DNA from: Candidatus Wallbacteria bacterium
Lineage (GTDB): Bacteria > Muiribacteriota > JAQTZZ01
Length of the DNA: 36,606 nt
Direction: 5' to 3'
Assembly: GCA_028687545.1 (NCBI GenBank)
Contig: JAQTZZ010000038.1
Location: forward strand, 1-36,606
In this document: one piece after another, positions 8,451-16,076 of the stretch
Layout: each line of letters begins with the position of its first letter
Numbering within the stretch: position 1 is the stretch's first letter
The notes under the pieces: model-generated
Seen by the model: only the letters and a program-made list of their open reading frames with translations
Told to the model about the DNA's origin: nothing
Database searches by the model: none
Position numbers and translations under genes: made by a program

Positions 8451-11057
8451 ATGTTCAAAGCCATTGTCCCCACAGATCGTCTGCCGATCCTGATCCTGGA
8501 CACGATCAGTTACTGCAACCTGCACTGCGTGATGTGTCCGCAGGGAGACCCGGTAGTGAAAGCCAGTACTCCCCGCGGGCAGATGGATTTCGGGCTGTAC
8601 CGGAGTATCATCGACGAGATCACTTCAACTGACGGAATCAAGGTCGATGCGATTCTCCCGTTCTGGAACGGTGAAGCGCTGCTTAACCCGGAATTCAGGG
8701 CAATGGTCGAATATGCAGCGGCCAGGCATAAAATCCTGCCCGGATTCAACGTGTTCTCCATGCATACCAATTTTCTGCTCTGCGATCCTGAGATGAGCAG
8801 AGCGATCATTCGATCCGGCATTTTCGGGCCGATCACTGTTTCCATCGATGCTGTAAACCAGAACACTTATGAAGGAATCAGGCAGGGAGGAAAATTCGGA
8901 GTCCTTCTGCAAAACCTGGAATTCTTTCTGGATTACCGCAGGACTGCGGGGTTGAAATCCCCGAGCATCACTGTGCAGTTCATCGTGATGGACAGAAATC
9001 TTAATGAAGCTATCGAATTCAATCGATTCTGGCAGCAGAAATTCGCAGAATTCGGGAGCTCTCCCCAAATTGTTTTCAATGATTCCGCAAGTTTCGACCG
9101 TGACACGATATTTTTCCGGCTGTTACAGACAGGAGATCCGGCTGGGCAGGCTGAAGCGCGCAACCTGCACTCCCAGATCCGTGCTAAACTTGAGCGCGAG
9201 TCTCAAGCTGCCAGGGTGACTTCTCTGGAAACAGCTAAAGAGGCTGCTGACAGCGGCAGGCCACCATGCGTAGTGCTGTGGCAGCAGCTTGCGGTGCGTT
9301 ATGATGGAACAGTATCACCCTGCTGCCGTGATATCGGATGCTCAATGGAGCTCGGGAATATCAGGGAAAAATCACTGAAGGAGATTTTTTTCGGGGCTCA
9401 GATCAATCAGTTGAGATTTTCCCATATCAGGGGTGAATTTTCCGCTCTGCCGCTCTGCTCAAACTGCCTCGACCAGACCTCTCATGAGATAACCCTGGAA
9501 GAGATTTCCAGGTTTCTCAGCTCAGTCGGGCGCAGCGATCTGGAATCAGGATTCGTGTGCCGTGTCGCTAAAAAAATTCCCCGGGAAAACTCGGCAACCC
9601 ACTATCAGAAGGGACGAAAATCCTTGCAGAAGGGTGACTATCTGAAGGCTGTGGAAGAATTCAGCGAAGCTCTCAGGCATTCCGAAAACGCAGAAATCTG
9701 GGCAGGACTTGGGGAGGCTTATGGTTTCATTGGAAAATACCAGGAAGCCAGGGAAAATTTGAAGAAAGCCATGGAGATCGGCAAATTTTCTCCGGAAGCT
9801 CCGCTGGACGGATACTGTCTGGGTCATTCATTATACAAAGCGAGAGATTCTTTTCTTAAAGCCTTGCTGCTGGATGAGAAAGCAGACTATTTTCACAGCC
9901 TGGGACAGGTGGCACTCTATTCCAGAAATTTCCACGAGGCAGTGCATTATCTCGAACTGGCGGTGGAAAAAGGTGTGAGTGCCGCTGAACGGGATCTCGC
10001 GCTCTGCCATTATCTGAGCGGGGATCCTGAAAAAGCCCTGAAATATTACCCGTATCTGGACCATTTTTCCGCAGAACTGGCTGAAGTCTGCGAAAAATTG
10101 AAACCAGGCTCTTCGAGAGTCTTCAGGCTGGGAAATTCTCTTACTGAAACAGCGGGCAGATTCGTCAAACCGACCATCGCATATGCGCTGGCGGATGAAT
10201 TTAATCTGAGGGTTGTGAACCTGGGTGTAGGCGGCGACTCCGTTTCAGACCTCTATCACAGGATTTCAGCGCAGATGGAAACCTTCCAGCCATTGAGGGA
10301 TAATTATTTCGTGGTCTTCATCGGCGCAAATGACGCCCTGATGGAGCGCGACCCGGCTGAATTCAGAGAGTTTTACCGGAAGTTGTTAAAACTGTTCCCG
10401 GCACTGTCCACGCTCTGCCTGACTCTCCCGGATATTTTCTGCAAAACTAAAATTGGCAATCCTCCTGATACTTCTCTCTACAACAGTATCATTGCGACTG
10501 TTGCCGATGATGCAGGCTGCAAGCTGCTTGATCTTGCCAAAACAGCTCTGCCTCCAGACTGCTATCTGGAAGACGGTTTACATTTCAAAACCAGGGGGTT
10601 AGAATTGATCGAGGAAGCGATCAACAGATCCCTCGGCAGCATGATGCGGAAAGCGAGAATTGGATTGAACGCGACTCTCGAAGCATACAGACAGTTCCAG
10701 GCTGGAAAATCCCCCGCTGATTTCCTGATCCTGGCCGGTTTTCTCACTGAACGGAAAAAATACCGGACATTGCTGGTACTTCATAAATATTACAGAATCA
10801 AGGAACTCAAAGTTTACGCTTATCTGGCTGAGGCACATCAGAAAACAGGATCATACAAAAGGGCCAGGCTGATGTTCTACAAGCTCTCCCGCAGGCTGGA
10901 CCCGCGCTTTTATGAATCTGTGGCCTATTGCCTGAGGATGGAAGGGAAATATTTCCTGTCCACATTCGCTTATCTGTTTTCAGCTCTCATTCTTAAAAAA
11001 CCATCGCTGATCAGGAATGCCTTTTACAATTTCAGGCTGCTGGGCAGAACTCAGTGA
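8451..11057 (+). CDS. Radical SAM/SPASM - TPR - SGNH hydrolase fusion protein
   Basis: This 868-aa protein joins three modules. Residues 1-345 are a radical SAM domain with the cluster motif CNLHCVMC (Cys 22, 26, 29), followed by a SPASM-like Cys region (CVVLW near 273, SPCCRDIGC near 290, CSNC near 343) that would bind extra Fe-S clusters. Residues about 380-550 carry TPR-like repeats. Residues about 555-715 form an SGNH/GDSL-type hydrolase: GNSLTE (Asn for the usual Asp), NLGVGGDS, FIGAND and DGLHF, giving Ser, Gly, Asn and Asp-x-x-His blocks. A final helical TPR-like part follows. It starts 20 nt after the transglycosylase and shares a GTGA overlap with the next gene. The substrate is unknown; peptide or glycan modification followed by deacylation is speculation. 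Confidence 0.85.
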   Translation: MFKAIVPTDRLPILILDTISYCNLHCVMCPQGDPVVKASTPRGQMDFGLYRSIIDEITSTDGIKVDAILPFWNGEALLNPEFRAMVEYAAARHKILPGFNVFSMHTNFLLCDPEMSRAIIRSGIFGPITVSIDAVNQNTYEGIRQGGKFGVLLQNLEFFLDYRRTAGLKSPSITVQFIVMDRNLNEAIEFNRFWQQKFAEFGSSPQIVFNDSASFDRDTIFFRLLQTGDPAGQAEARNLHSQIRAKLERESQAARVTSLETAKEAADSGRPPCVVLWQQLAVRYDGTVSPCCRDIGCSMELGNIREKSLKEIFFGAQINQLRFSHIRGEFSALPLCSNCLDQTSHEITLEEISRFLSSVGRSDLESGFVCRVAKKIPRENSATHYQKGRKSLQKGDYLKAVEEFSEALRHSENAEIWAGLGEAYGFIGKYQEARENLKKAMEIGKFSPEAPLDGYCLGHSLYKARDSFLKALLLDEKADYFHSLGQVALYSRNFHEAVHYLELAVEKGVSAAERDLALCHYLSGDPEKALKYYPYLDHFSAELAEVCEKLKPGSSRVFRLGNSLTETAGRFVKPTIAYALADEFNLRVVNLGVGGDSVSDLYHRISAQMETFQPLRDNYFVVFIGANDALMERDPAEFREFYRKLLKLFPALSTLCLTLPDIFCKTKIGNPPDTSLYNSIIATVADDAGCKLLDLAKTALPPDCYLEDGLHFKTRGLELIEEAINRSLGSMMRKARIGLNATLEAYRQFQAGKSPADFLILAGFLTERKKYRTLLVLHKYYRIKELKVYAYLAEAHQKTGSYKRARLMFYKLSRRLDPRFYESVAYCLRMEGKYFLSTFAYLFSALILKKPSLIRNAFYNFRLLGRTQ

Positions 11058-11497
11058 CAGAATTCCTGAAGATCCTGACTGTTCTGATGCTCGGCCCTTT
11101 TGAACTCTGGGCAGCGATCCCTGCAGGATTCACTTTCGGCTTTTCCCCGCTCAAAACCTTTTTCTGGGCAGTTACCGGCGGCACCTGCGGATCAGTCGCA
11201 GTGGCTGTACTTGGAGTCAGGCTGCGTGATTGGGCACTTAAAAAAATCCAGCTGCAGATTTCCCTGGAGGGCGAAGGCAGATTTTACAGGATCTGGAACA
11301 GATACGGGATCCCGGGGATCGGCCTGCTTTCTCCACTGCTGACCGGCCCGTTTCTGGGCATGCTGATCGGCCTCGCCCTCAGCGCTGAACCGAAGCGGCT
11401 GCTGTTCTGGACAGTCTGCGGAGTGCTGCTCTGGAGTGCAGGCCTGACCCTGGCCGGCATGACCGGGCTGGCGGGATTCAGGGCTCTGGCGGGTTAA
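11054..11497 (+). CDS. Small multi-drug export family membrane protein
   Basis: This 147-aa inner-membrane protein has about four hydrophobic segments and the marks of the Pfam small multi-drug export family: the start FELWAAIPAGFTFG (glutamate in the first helix), a loop RLRDWALKKI, then WNRYGIPGIGLLSPLLTGPFLG and a last pair of helices. Function in the family is poorly defined despite the name. It starts at a GTG that overlaps the stop of the radical SAM fusion gene by four nt, so the two are translationally coupled. It ends convergent with the ankyrin gene, sharing the palindromic TTAA stop bases. Confidence 0.8.
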   Translation: MTEFLKILTVLMLGPFELWAAIPAGFTFGFSPLKTFFWAVTGGTCGSVAVAVLGVRLRDWALKKIQLQISLEGEGRFYRIWNRYGIPGIGLLSPLLTGPFLGMLIGLALSAEPKRLLFWTVCGVLLWSAGLTLAGMTGLAGFRALAG

Positions 11498-12624
11498 AAA
11501 GTATTTTTTGGTTTTTTAGAAGTTTTATCAGACATTTTGGAACGAATCAGTTCAAGTAAGTCTTTACTTATGTTTGAAGGAGCAAAATCAAGGATTGTGT
11601 ATCCCATGGGATGAACAAGATTGACATCCGCCCCTTTTTCTATCAGTAATTGAGAGATCTTAAACATGGAGTGAGACACTGCCAGTGTCAGGGCTGACAT
11701 ACCATTGCCATTAACTGCATTTACATCAACACCTTTTTCGATTAATAATTCAGCAATTTCTGTCTGTTTAAATTCAATGGCAGTCATCAAGGGAGTATCA
11801 TTTTTATATCCTTTCTGATTGATCTCGAGACTCTTGGAAATCATGTCTAGTGCGATTTTTTGATCATTGTAATGGATTGCATATTGAAGGATTGTATCAT
11901 CTCTGAGTTCATTCGTATCCAGGGAGTTGAATTCATTTCCCATGTAATTTTTGTAGAGCTGGTCAGCAATGTCAGAATATCCAAATTTGATCGCAGTTTT
12001 CAGTGAGCCTGTTTGGGTATAGTAAAATTCCTTGTCTTTGCGGAGTATCTCGTTTGCCAGATCCTGAAAACCGAAAATCATCGCATAGCAAAGCGGTGTT
12101 GAAAGAAATCTTTTTTCAATTTCATTCAGATTTATTCCATCTCTAATCAACTCTTCAGCTTTCTGTCTGCCGTGAAACTTGAATACAGGATCCAATTTCC
12201 AGTCATTTAATGCTCCGATCAAAGAATCAACAGGAAAACAATCGATTTCCAGCTTTTCTTTAGGTGGAAAAAGACATCCATGATAGCTGCATTGGCAGTA
12301 ATATCTTGGAACTGCATTAACAATAATGTACTGACCATTATTTGGGCATTTGAATTTTTCCAGCAAATGGGAATCCTTATTAAATTTATCCAGGCGGCCC
12401 GGAGTTGTTTTTTGATACAAATAGTCCCAAAAACCAGGGTTAATGGCCATCTGATTTGCCATGCATTTATTTATACCGTCCACTTCCAGATTATATCGTT
12501 CGGTTTTAGTTACTTCTTCAAATCGTCTGAGGATTGAGTTTATGTTGAGACAAATTGCCACAACAGAAAGATAAAATCCCAGTGCCAGAATGAAAAAAAA
12601 CAAATGAAGTGTTTTTTTTCTCAT
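11494..12624 (-). CDS. Membrane-anchored ankyrin protein with pilin-like head region
   Basis: This protein of about 376 aa has a single N-terminal membrane segment (TLHLFFFILALGFYLSVVAICL). The following region looks like the head of type IV pilin-like proteins: KCMANQMAI, then FKCPNNGQYII and CQCSYHGC, matching the C..N..AI / CPNGG.Y / C..HG pattern of many predicted pseudopilins, though no prepilin cleavage site is seen. Residues about 155-365 hold six or so ankyrin repeats, the last two near consensus (DTPLMTAIEFKQTEIAELLIEKG, MSALTLAVS). ATG 12624 is chosen over an in-frame TTG 36 nt upstream; neither has a strong ribosome site. The ankyrin part may bind periplasmic partners. The function is unknown. 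Confidence 0.75.
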   Translation of the reverse strand: MRKKTLHLFFFILALGFYLSVVAICLNINSILRRFEEVTKTERYNLEVDGINKCMANQMAINPGFWDYLYQKTTPGRLDKFNKDSHLLEKFKCPNNGQYIIVNAVPRYYCQCSYHGCLFPPKEKLEIDCFPVDSLIGALNDWKLDPVFKFHGRQKAEELIRDGINLNEIEKRFLSTPLCYAMIFGFQDLANEILRKDKEFYYTQTGSLKTAIKFGYSDIADQLYKNYMGNEFNSLDTNELRDDTILQYAIHYNDQKIALDMISKSLEINQKGYKNDTPLMTAIEFKQTEIAELLIEKGVDVNAVNGNGMSALTLAVSHSMFKISQLLIEKGADVNLVHPMGYTILDFAPSNISKDLLELIRSKMSDKTSKKPKNTF

Positions 12625-12728
12625 CCAAGTATTGTACTTAGTTTTCTTCAATTTCCGCAAATTTAATAAAATCCGTTATACTAAGGTCAAATTTTGCTAA
12701 TTCCAGCCTGTTTCAGTATATTGAAGCT

Positions 12729-14891
12729 ATGAAAAGAAACTTCGAGCTGCTGCTTCCTGCCGGAGATCTGGCTTCTTTCAAGGCTGCCCTGGCTCTCAAG
12801 GCCCCGGCCGTTTACTTAGGTTTCCACAAGTTCTCCGCCCGGAAGCGGGCTGCCAATTTCGGTCTCTCGCAGCTGATGGACATCATCCACACGGCTCATC
12901 TGCAAGGGATGAAAGTTTATCTCACCCTGAACACGATCATTTATCCGTCAGAGATGAAGAAACTTCTCACATTTCTGTATTTCATGTCCAAATGCCCGCC
13001 TGACGCCCTGATCATCCAGGATCTCGGACTGTATAAGATTTTGCGGGAGAAATTCCCGCAACTCGTGCTCCATGCTTCCACCCAGATGAACAATTACTCC
13101 ATTCATTCCTTGAAATTCCTGGAAGAACTTGGTTTTTCCCGAGCCATTCTGGCCAGAGAGACCACCAGAACTGAAATGATCGCAATGAAGAAGGCCGTAA
13201 AACAGCTGGAACTGGAAGGATTTGTCCATGGAGCTCTCTGTGTGGCCTTTTCAGGAGTCTGCTATTTTTCCAGCTTTCACGGGGGCAGAAGCGGGAATCG
13301 CGGCGACTGTGCCCAGCCCTGCCGCCTGGATTACAGCCTGGTGCGTGACGGCAAGACGCTGGGTCAGGCCGGCTGGCTGTCTCCCAGGGATCTCTGCCTG
13401 GCGGATGAAATTGCGGAACACCCGCTCTGCTTTTTCAAGATCGAGGGCAGGCTCAAAAATTCAAATTACGTCTATCAGGTCGGGGAACATTACCTGAAAA
13501 CGCTCTCTGATTCGACGGCAGGGAAAAATCCGCTGGATTTTGTGTTCAACCGGGATTTCACTAAAGGCCATTATAATCATAGAAATCCCAAAGGTCTGAT
13601 TGAATCGAAAACTCCAAGGGGCCAGGAGATCGGAAAAACCAGGGCAGAGGGGAACAACTGGATCGAGGCGGAACTTACCAGGGCTATTGAACCAGGCATG
13701 GGAATCCTTTTCGGACAGAGGGGCGGGATCATTACCAAAGCCGATCACAGCGGTATTTTCTGGAAAATCTGGGGTGGATTCAAGGGAGACCCTCAGAAAA
13801 AGCCTGAAACAATTTTTCTGAATTACGTACCTTCGACCGCTGACTGCGAAAAAATCGTGCTGGAAAATTTCCAGTCTGAGTTCGAGCTGAAGGTGTTTCT
13901 GAAGCCGCATGAAAAAATCCGGTACTGGATTGAGGAAGAGGAATTCAATTCAGAGATCGTACTTGATGCAGCCCGTACTCCGATGGATATGGGACAGTTC
14001 AAAGAAAAACTTGAAGTATTCAAAGCTGAAAAGATGAAGGCAGACGTGACGATTACTGTGGAAGGGCAGCCGTTTCTGAGCTATACCATGCTGAACAGAT
14101 TCAAGCGGGAGATCAGGGAGAGGCTCTTTAAAAAGCTAAAACACGATTTGGTTTTAGCCACAAGTGGAGTTTTTCGGACTGGGAAAACGGTGAGTCAGAA
14201 GACCAGGCAGCTCTGGGCCAAAGTCTATTCTGAAGCGGATTTCAGGAAATATCAGAAACATGCTGATAAATTCGCAGGTCTGTATTTTTATTACGAACTC
14301 GCGGAGATAGTGAATGTCTCCGCTAATCATGTACCCTGGTTGTTTCCAGTGGGTTACGAGGATCGTGGAAAAATCCTGTCCGGTTTGTGGAACCAGGGAT
14401 TCAACAGGATTCTGGTCGCAGACACAGGCACCTGGCAGCTTGCCAGGCAAAAGGGATTCCAGGTCATGCTTGATTATTTCCTGCCGATGGCAAACAGTTC
14501 AGCACTTGTCTTTGCAGGAGATCAGGGTATCAAGCGCCTGACAGTTTCTCCGGAACTTCCTGTGAGGGAACTGGAATTTCTGCTCTCAGGCGAACATCCA
14601 GTGGAATGCGAACAGGTGGTTGTTTTCAAGCCAGTGCTGTTTTTTTCAGCCTGCTGCTTTTACAATCAGCTCCAGGCAAAGGGGAGGATTTCTCTGGAAG
14701 GATTGCGTGGCGGAAACTATCCCCTGAAGCGGGAGCGCTGCCTGAATTTCCTCATACATGAAAAGTATCTCTCCCCGAAACCTGATCCTTGTGCTGACAT
14801 TTACAGAGTGGATTTTTCATTTTCTGCAGAGAACGAGCGCCAGTTCGATCAGGCTTTTTCGGATTTTCTTTTAAAGATGAAAATCACCTGA
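12729..14891 (+). CDS. Peptidase U32 family protein (RlhA/YegQ-like)
   Basis: This 720-aa cytoplasmic protein is of the U32 family, which includes RlhA (23S rRNA cytidine hydroxylation), TrhP (tRNA uridine hydroxylation) and putative collagenases. The N-terminal barrel opens ELLLPAGDLASFKAAL with VYLGFHKFSAR, then HASTQMNNYS, and the family Cys cluster EGFVHGALCVAFSGVCYFSS...GNRGDCAQPCR near residues 162-200, followed by SPRDLCL and KIEGRLKN. The second half is long, as in RlhA, with RNA-handling extensions. Hydroxylation of RNA is more likely than proteolysis by homology, but the target cannot be read from sequence. A TATACT box sits at 12678-12683 and the ATG follows a weak ribosome site. 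Confidence 0.88.
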   Translation: MKRNFELLLPAGDLASFKAALALKAPAVYLGFHKFSARKRAANFGLSQLMDIIHTAHLQGMKVYLTLNTIIYPSEMKKLLTFLYFMSKCPPDALIIQDLGLYKILREKFPQLVLHASTQMNNYSIHSLKFLEELGFSRAILARETTRTEMIAMKKAVKQLELEGFVHGALCVAFSGVCYFSSFHGGRSGNRGDCAQPCRLDYSLVRDGKTLGQAGWLSPRDLCLADEIAEHPLCFFKIEGRLKNSNYVYQVGEHYLKTLSDSTAGKNPLDFVFNRDFTKGHYNHRNPKGLIESKTPRGQEIGKTRAEGNNWIEAELTRAIEPGMGILFGQRGGIITKADHSGIFWKIWGGFKGDPQKKPETIFLNYVPSTADCEKIVLENFQSEFELKVFLKPHEKIRYWIEEEEFNSEIVLDAARTPMDMGQFKEKLEVFKAEKMKADVTITVEGQPFLSYTMLNRFKREIRERLFKKLKHDLVLATSGVFRTGKTVSQKTRQLWAKVYSEADFRKYQKHADKFAGLYFYYELAEIVNVSANHVPWLFPVGYEDRGKILSGLWNQGFNRILVADTGTWQLARQKGFQVMLDYFLPMANSSALVFAGDQGIKRLTVSPELPVRELEFLLSGEHPVECEQVVVFKPVLFFSACCFYNQLQAKGRISLEGLRGGNYPLKRERCLNFLIHEKYLSPKPDPCADIYRVDFSFSAENERQFDQAFSDFLLKMKIT

Positions 14892-15068
14892 TCTCAAAAA
14901 TAAATGCACCGCAGACAAATATAATTGTAACTAATTGTAACAAATTGTAACTGGATTAACCTTTTGTTAGCGGGTATTATCGGAAGTGAAGAGCAGAGAA
15001 CAGATACGAGGTACCCCCCTCAGTTCAAAACCTCTTCAGACCTGTAGTCCACTTATACTCTAGTCCTC
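14892..15068. other. Non-coding stretch with tandem AATTGTAAC repeat
   Basis: No gene is supported. At 14923-14951 aattgtaac occurs three times at an exact 10-nt step, placing the copies on one face of the helix. The rest up to 15068 shows no recognised element. Confidence 0.6.
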
Positions 15069-15101
15069 TAACCGCTCATCATGAGCGGTTACCTTCTTTT
15101 T
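15069..15101 (+). terminator. Candidate Rho-independent terminator
   Basis: taaccgctcat at 15069-15079 pairs perfectly with atgagcggtta at 15081-15091 around one base, and ttcttttt follows. The T-run suits the plus strand, so it could end the U32 transcript about 180 nt downstream of that gene. Confidence 0.5.
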
Positions 15102-15103
15102 AG

Positions 15104-15229
15104 GCAGATTGTTGAAAAACGACCATCTGCGGCGTTGCGCCCTTCCTGCGCAACTCAAAGTACCTTTTAGTACATCTCGCTTTGCGCTGAATCGCGCGCC
15201 TTGCATCTGGTCATTTTTGAACAATCTGC
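15104..15229. repeat. 126-nt imperfect palindromic element
   Basis: The outer arms gcagattgtt-g-aaaaa-c-gacca (15104 on) and the reverse complement of its right end (to 15229) are nearly identical. Inside are gcgcaa...ttgcgc and gtac...gtac pairs, giving a nested hairpin through most of the element. It ends one base before the panE stop codon. I recall similar elements as dispersed repeats in deltaproteobacterial genomes, but could not check. There is no coding capacity, so it fits a MITE-like or structured-RNA repeat. Confidence 0.75.
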
Positions 15230-15230
15230 T

Positions 15231-16076
15231 TTAATTATCTTTTTTACGATTTTTGAATTTTTCCAGCACCAGATCATAGATCGCTGACAGCAGAGGTAGG
15301 GAACAGTTGTTTTTCCTGACCTGTTTCAGAAGGTAACCTGTGATATAGGGCAGTTCGCAAGGTTTTCCTGATTTAAAATCCTGCAGGGTTGAGCAGTAGT
15401 TGTCGGCTGTTCCCCAGAGCATTCCCTCAAGTTCATCTCTGTCCGGGTAGCGCTTCAGGAACTTCAGCGAGCAGATTTCATTATACAAATCCCCGAAAAT
15501 GTTATAGAGGGGCTGATTCTGGACCAGATCGCCGTTTTTTACCTCGAACAGTGTGGCGAGCGGATTGATCAGGCTGTTGGCAATGCCTTTCTGCCATGAC
15601 ATCAGGCTGTAATCACACAGGAAAATTATCAGATTCGTGAATCTGGGCAGAAGCTGCGGATAATCTGAGAGCGGGGCCAGGTAGAATTTACCCTTGTCGA
15701 TGAGCTTGACACTGTTTCCGGTTTTGTGGGCAGCCATGGTAGTGAATCCAGCCCAGACATTCGGCAGATCGCCAAGCAGCCTTTTTGCGAAATATCTCTG
15801 GTAGAATCCGTTGGAGATCAGGATGATGTTCTGATTTTTGTTGAGATACCTGCGGTATTCAAGCAGCGTCTGATACTGGTCGTAAGCTTTGACGCAGAAC
15901 AGCACTGTATATGAATTGCGCATTATTTCAGGCTTGCGGGTAAAATTTTTAATCGATCTGCCTTTATAGAGAGGCGGTTCTTCACATCTGCCGATTAATA
16001 CGGAATTCGGCATCAGTTGAGAAATGGCCGTGCCTAACGAGCCTGCTCCGACAATGGCAAAGGCGTTAACTGCCAT
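15231..16076 (-). CDS. panE: Ketopantoate reductase (ApbA/PanE family)
   Basis: This 281-aa NADPH-dependent enzyme family reduces 2-dehydropantoate to pantoate for coenzyme A synthesis. It opens with a Rossmann motif AIVGAGSLGTAI, followed by VLFCVKAYDQ and NIILISNGF. The catalytic lysine lies in WQKGIANSLINPLATLF, and the C-terminal domain carries YCSTLQDFKSGKPCELPYITGYLL, where Ser and Glu contact substrate in known PanE. Length is slightly below the usual 290-310. The ATG has a good aggggg ribosome site inside the end of the VWA gene, with a 43-nt overlap. It may act on a different 2-keto acid, since members of this family are hard to tell apart. Confidence 0.85.
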   Translation of the reverse strand: MAVNAFAIVGAGSLGTAISQLMPNSVLIGRCEEPPLYKGRSIKNFTRKPEIMRNSYTVLFCVKAYDQYQTLLEYRRYLNKNQNIILISNGFYQRYFAKRLLGDLPNVWAGFTTMAAHKTGNSVKLIDKGKFYLAPLSDYPQLLPRFTNLIIFLCDYSLMSWQKGIANSLINPLATLFEVKNGDLVQNQPLYNIFGDLYNEICSLKFLKRYPDRDELEGMLWGTADNYCSTLQDFKSGKPCELPYITGYLLKQVRKNNCSLPLLSAIYDLVLEKFKNRKKDN

